A DNA stretch of 5,373 nucleotides from CAYGTK01 sp964352775 (GTDB lineage Bacteria; Bacteroidota; Bacteroidia; Chitinophagales; CAIOSU01), in NCBI GenBank assembly GCA_964352775.1, contig CAYGTK010000238.1, positions 1 to 5,373 on the forward strand. The letters are read 5' to 3'. The number at the start of each line of letters is the position of its first letter. The first letter of the stretch is position 1. The position numbers and the translations under genes are program-made. The notes below the pieces were generated by a model, which was not told the DNA's origin, ran no database searches, and saw only the letters and a program-made list of their open reading frames with translations. Positions 5,157-5,373 of the stretch are shown here, piece by piece.

Positions 5157-5373
5157 AGTAAATTCTCTCAATAGATGCGATAACGAATAATGGCAAGTTG
5201 TAGATCAGCATCATATACCTAAAATAATCACATCCTCCCCCAAAACACGATTTTCTATATCTTAACTCCATGAGCGAGTTCAAAGACCTTATGGTGCGGT
5301 AATTGCCGATATGATAGAGGAACACCCCCACCTGCTTTAACAATGATGCACTTAACCCTAAAGTCGGTTGATA
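5155..5373 (-). CDS. Unrecognised reading frame running off the right edge (3' part)
   Basis: On the minus strand the frame is open from the window edge to a TAA at 5155-5157, about 72 residues, so a longer gene may begin outside. It contains LKQVGVFLYHIGNYRTIRS, then ELRYRKSCFGGGCDYFRY and a hydrophobic C-terminus (LIYNLPLFVIASIERIY). The CFGGGCD piece and the final hydrophobic stretch are the only notable marks; I recognise no family. In its favour are the openness across the whole stretch, the protein-like composition, and the 6-bp tail-to-tail spacing to the TM2 gene, matching the window's other convergent junctions. Against it are its short visible length and the absence of a known motif. 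If it is not a gene, 5149-5373 would be a 225-bp non-coding stretch with no other feature that I can see. Confidence 0.45.
   Translation of the reverse strand, partial: YQPTLGLSASLLKQVGVFLYHIGNYRTIRSLNSLMELRYRKSCFGGGCDYFRYMMLIYNLPLFVIASIERIY

Noticed and set aside
5270..5302. Ten-codon plus-strand frame (MSEFKDLMVR)
   Set aside because: It stops at once. A shifted frame continues for a few codons, but there is no supporting motif, and the opposite strand is open across the region.
1..5373. Defence system, prophage, insertion sequence, CRISPR, tRNA or rRNA
   Set aside because: No nuclease, transposase, integrase, repeat-spacer array or RNA gene pattern was found on either strand.

Overview
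The window is about 5.4 kb of compact bacterial chromosome, most likely from a member of the Bacteroidota. Three things point that way: two short-signal lipoproteins with a Cys lipobox, one of them carrying degenerate WG-type repeats; a clear Bacteroidota promoter (TTG, 20 nt, TAACTTTG) before the desaturase; and starts with no Shine-Dalgarno sequence but A/T-rich upstream DNA. GC content looks moderate by eye, highest in the Nudix gene and lowest around the TM2 gene. The sequence does not allow a class or genus to be named.

Layout, left to right: the 3' end of an uncharacterised conserved protein (+); a small lipoprotein with a DUF1573/Ig-like sandwich pattern (-); a 543-residue lipoprotein with WG-like repeats (+), whose 3' end overlaps a DUF2306 multi-pass membrane protein (+); a Nudix hydrolase with a NUDIX_N domain (-); a membrane fatty acid desaturase with three His boxes (+); a 71-residue TM2-domain protein (+); and, running off the right edge, an unrecognised reading frame (-). 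No stretch over 300 bases lacks a gene.

The genes do not form one obvious pathway. The lipoproteins, DUF2306, desaturase and TM2 proteins are all envelope or membrane associated. The Nudix and desaturase genes share a 54-bp divergent promoter region containing a near-perfect 14-bp palindrome, which suggests common control. The strand order is + - + + - + + -, and each of the three convergent junctions is nearly closed (7-nt gap, 4-bp overlap, 6-nt gap). Four genes have a -7-like promoter box ending 5-6 nt before the ATG, which suggests leaderless or almost leaderless mRNAs; only the desaturase case matches the consensus perfectly.

I see no CRISPR array, tRNA, rRNA, insertion sequence, phage gene or recognisable defence system. 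The points of interest are gene organisation and regulation rather than a new multi-gene system.
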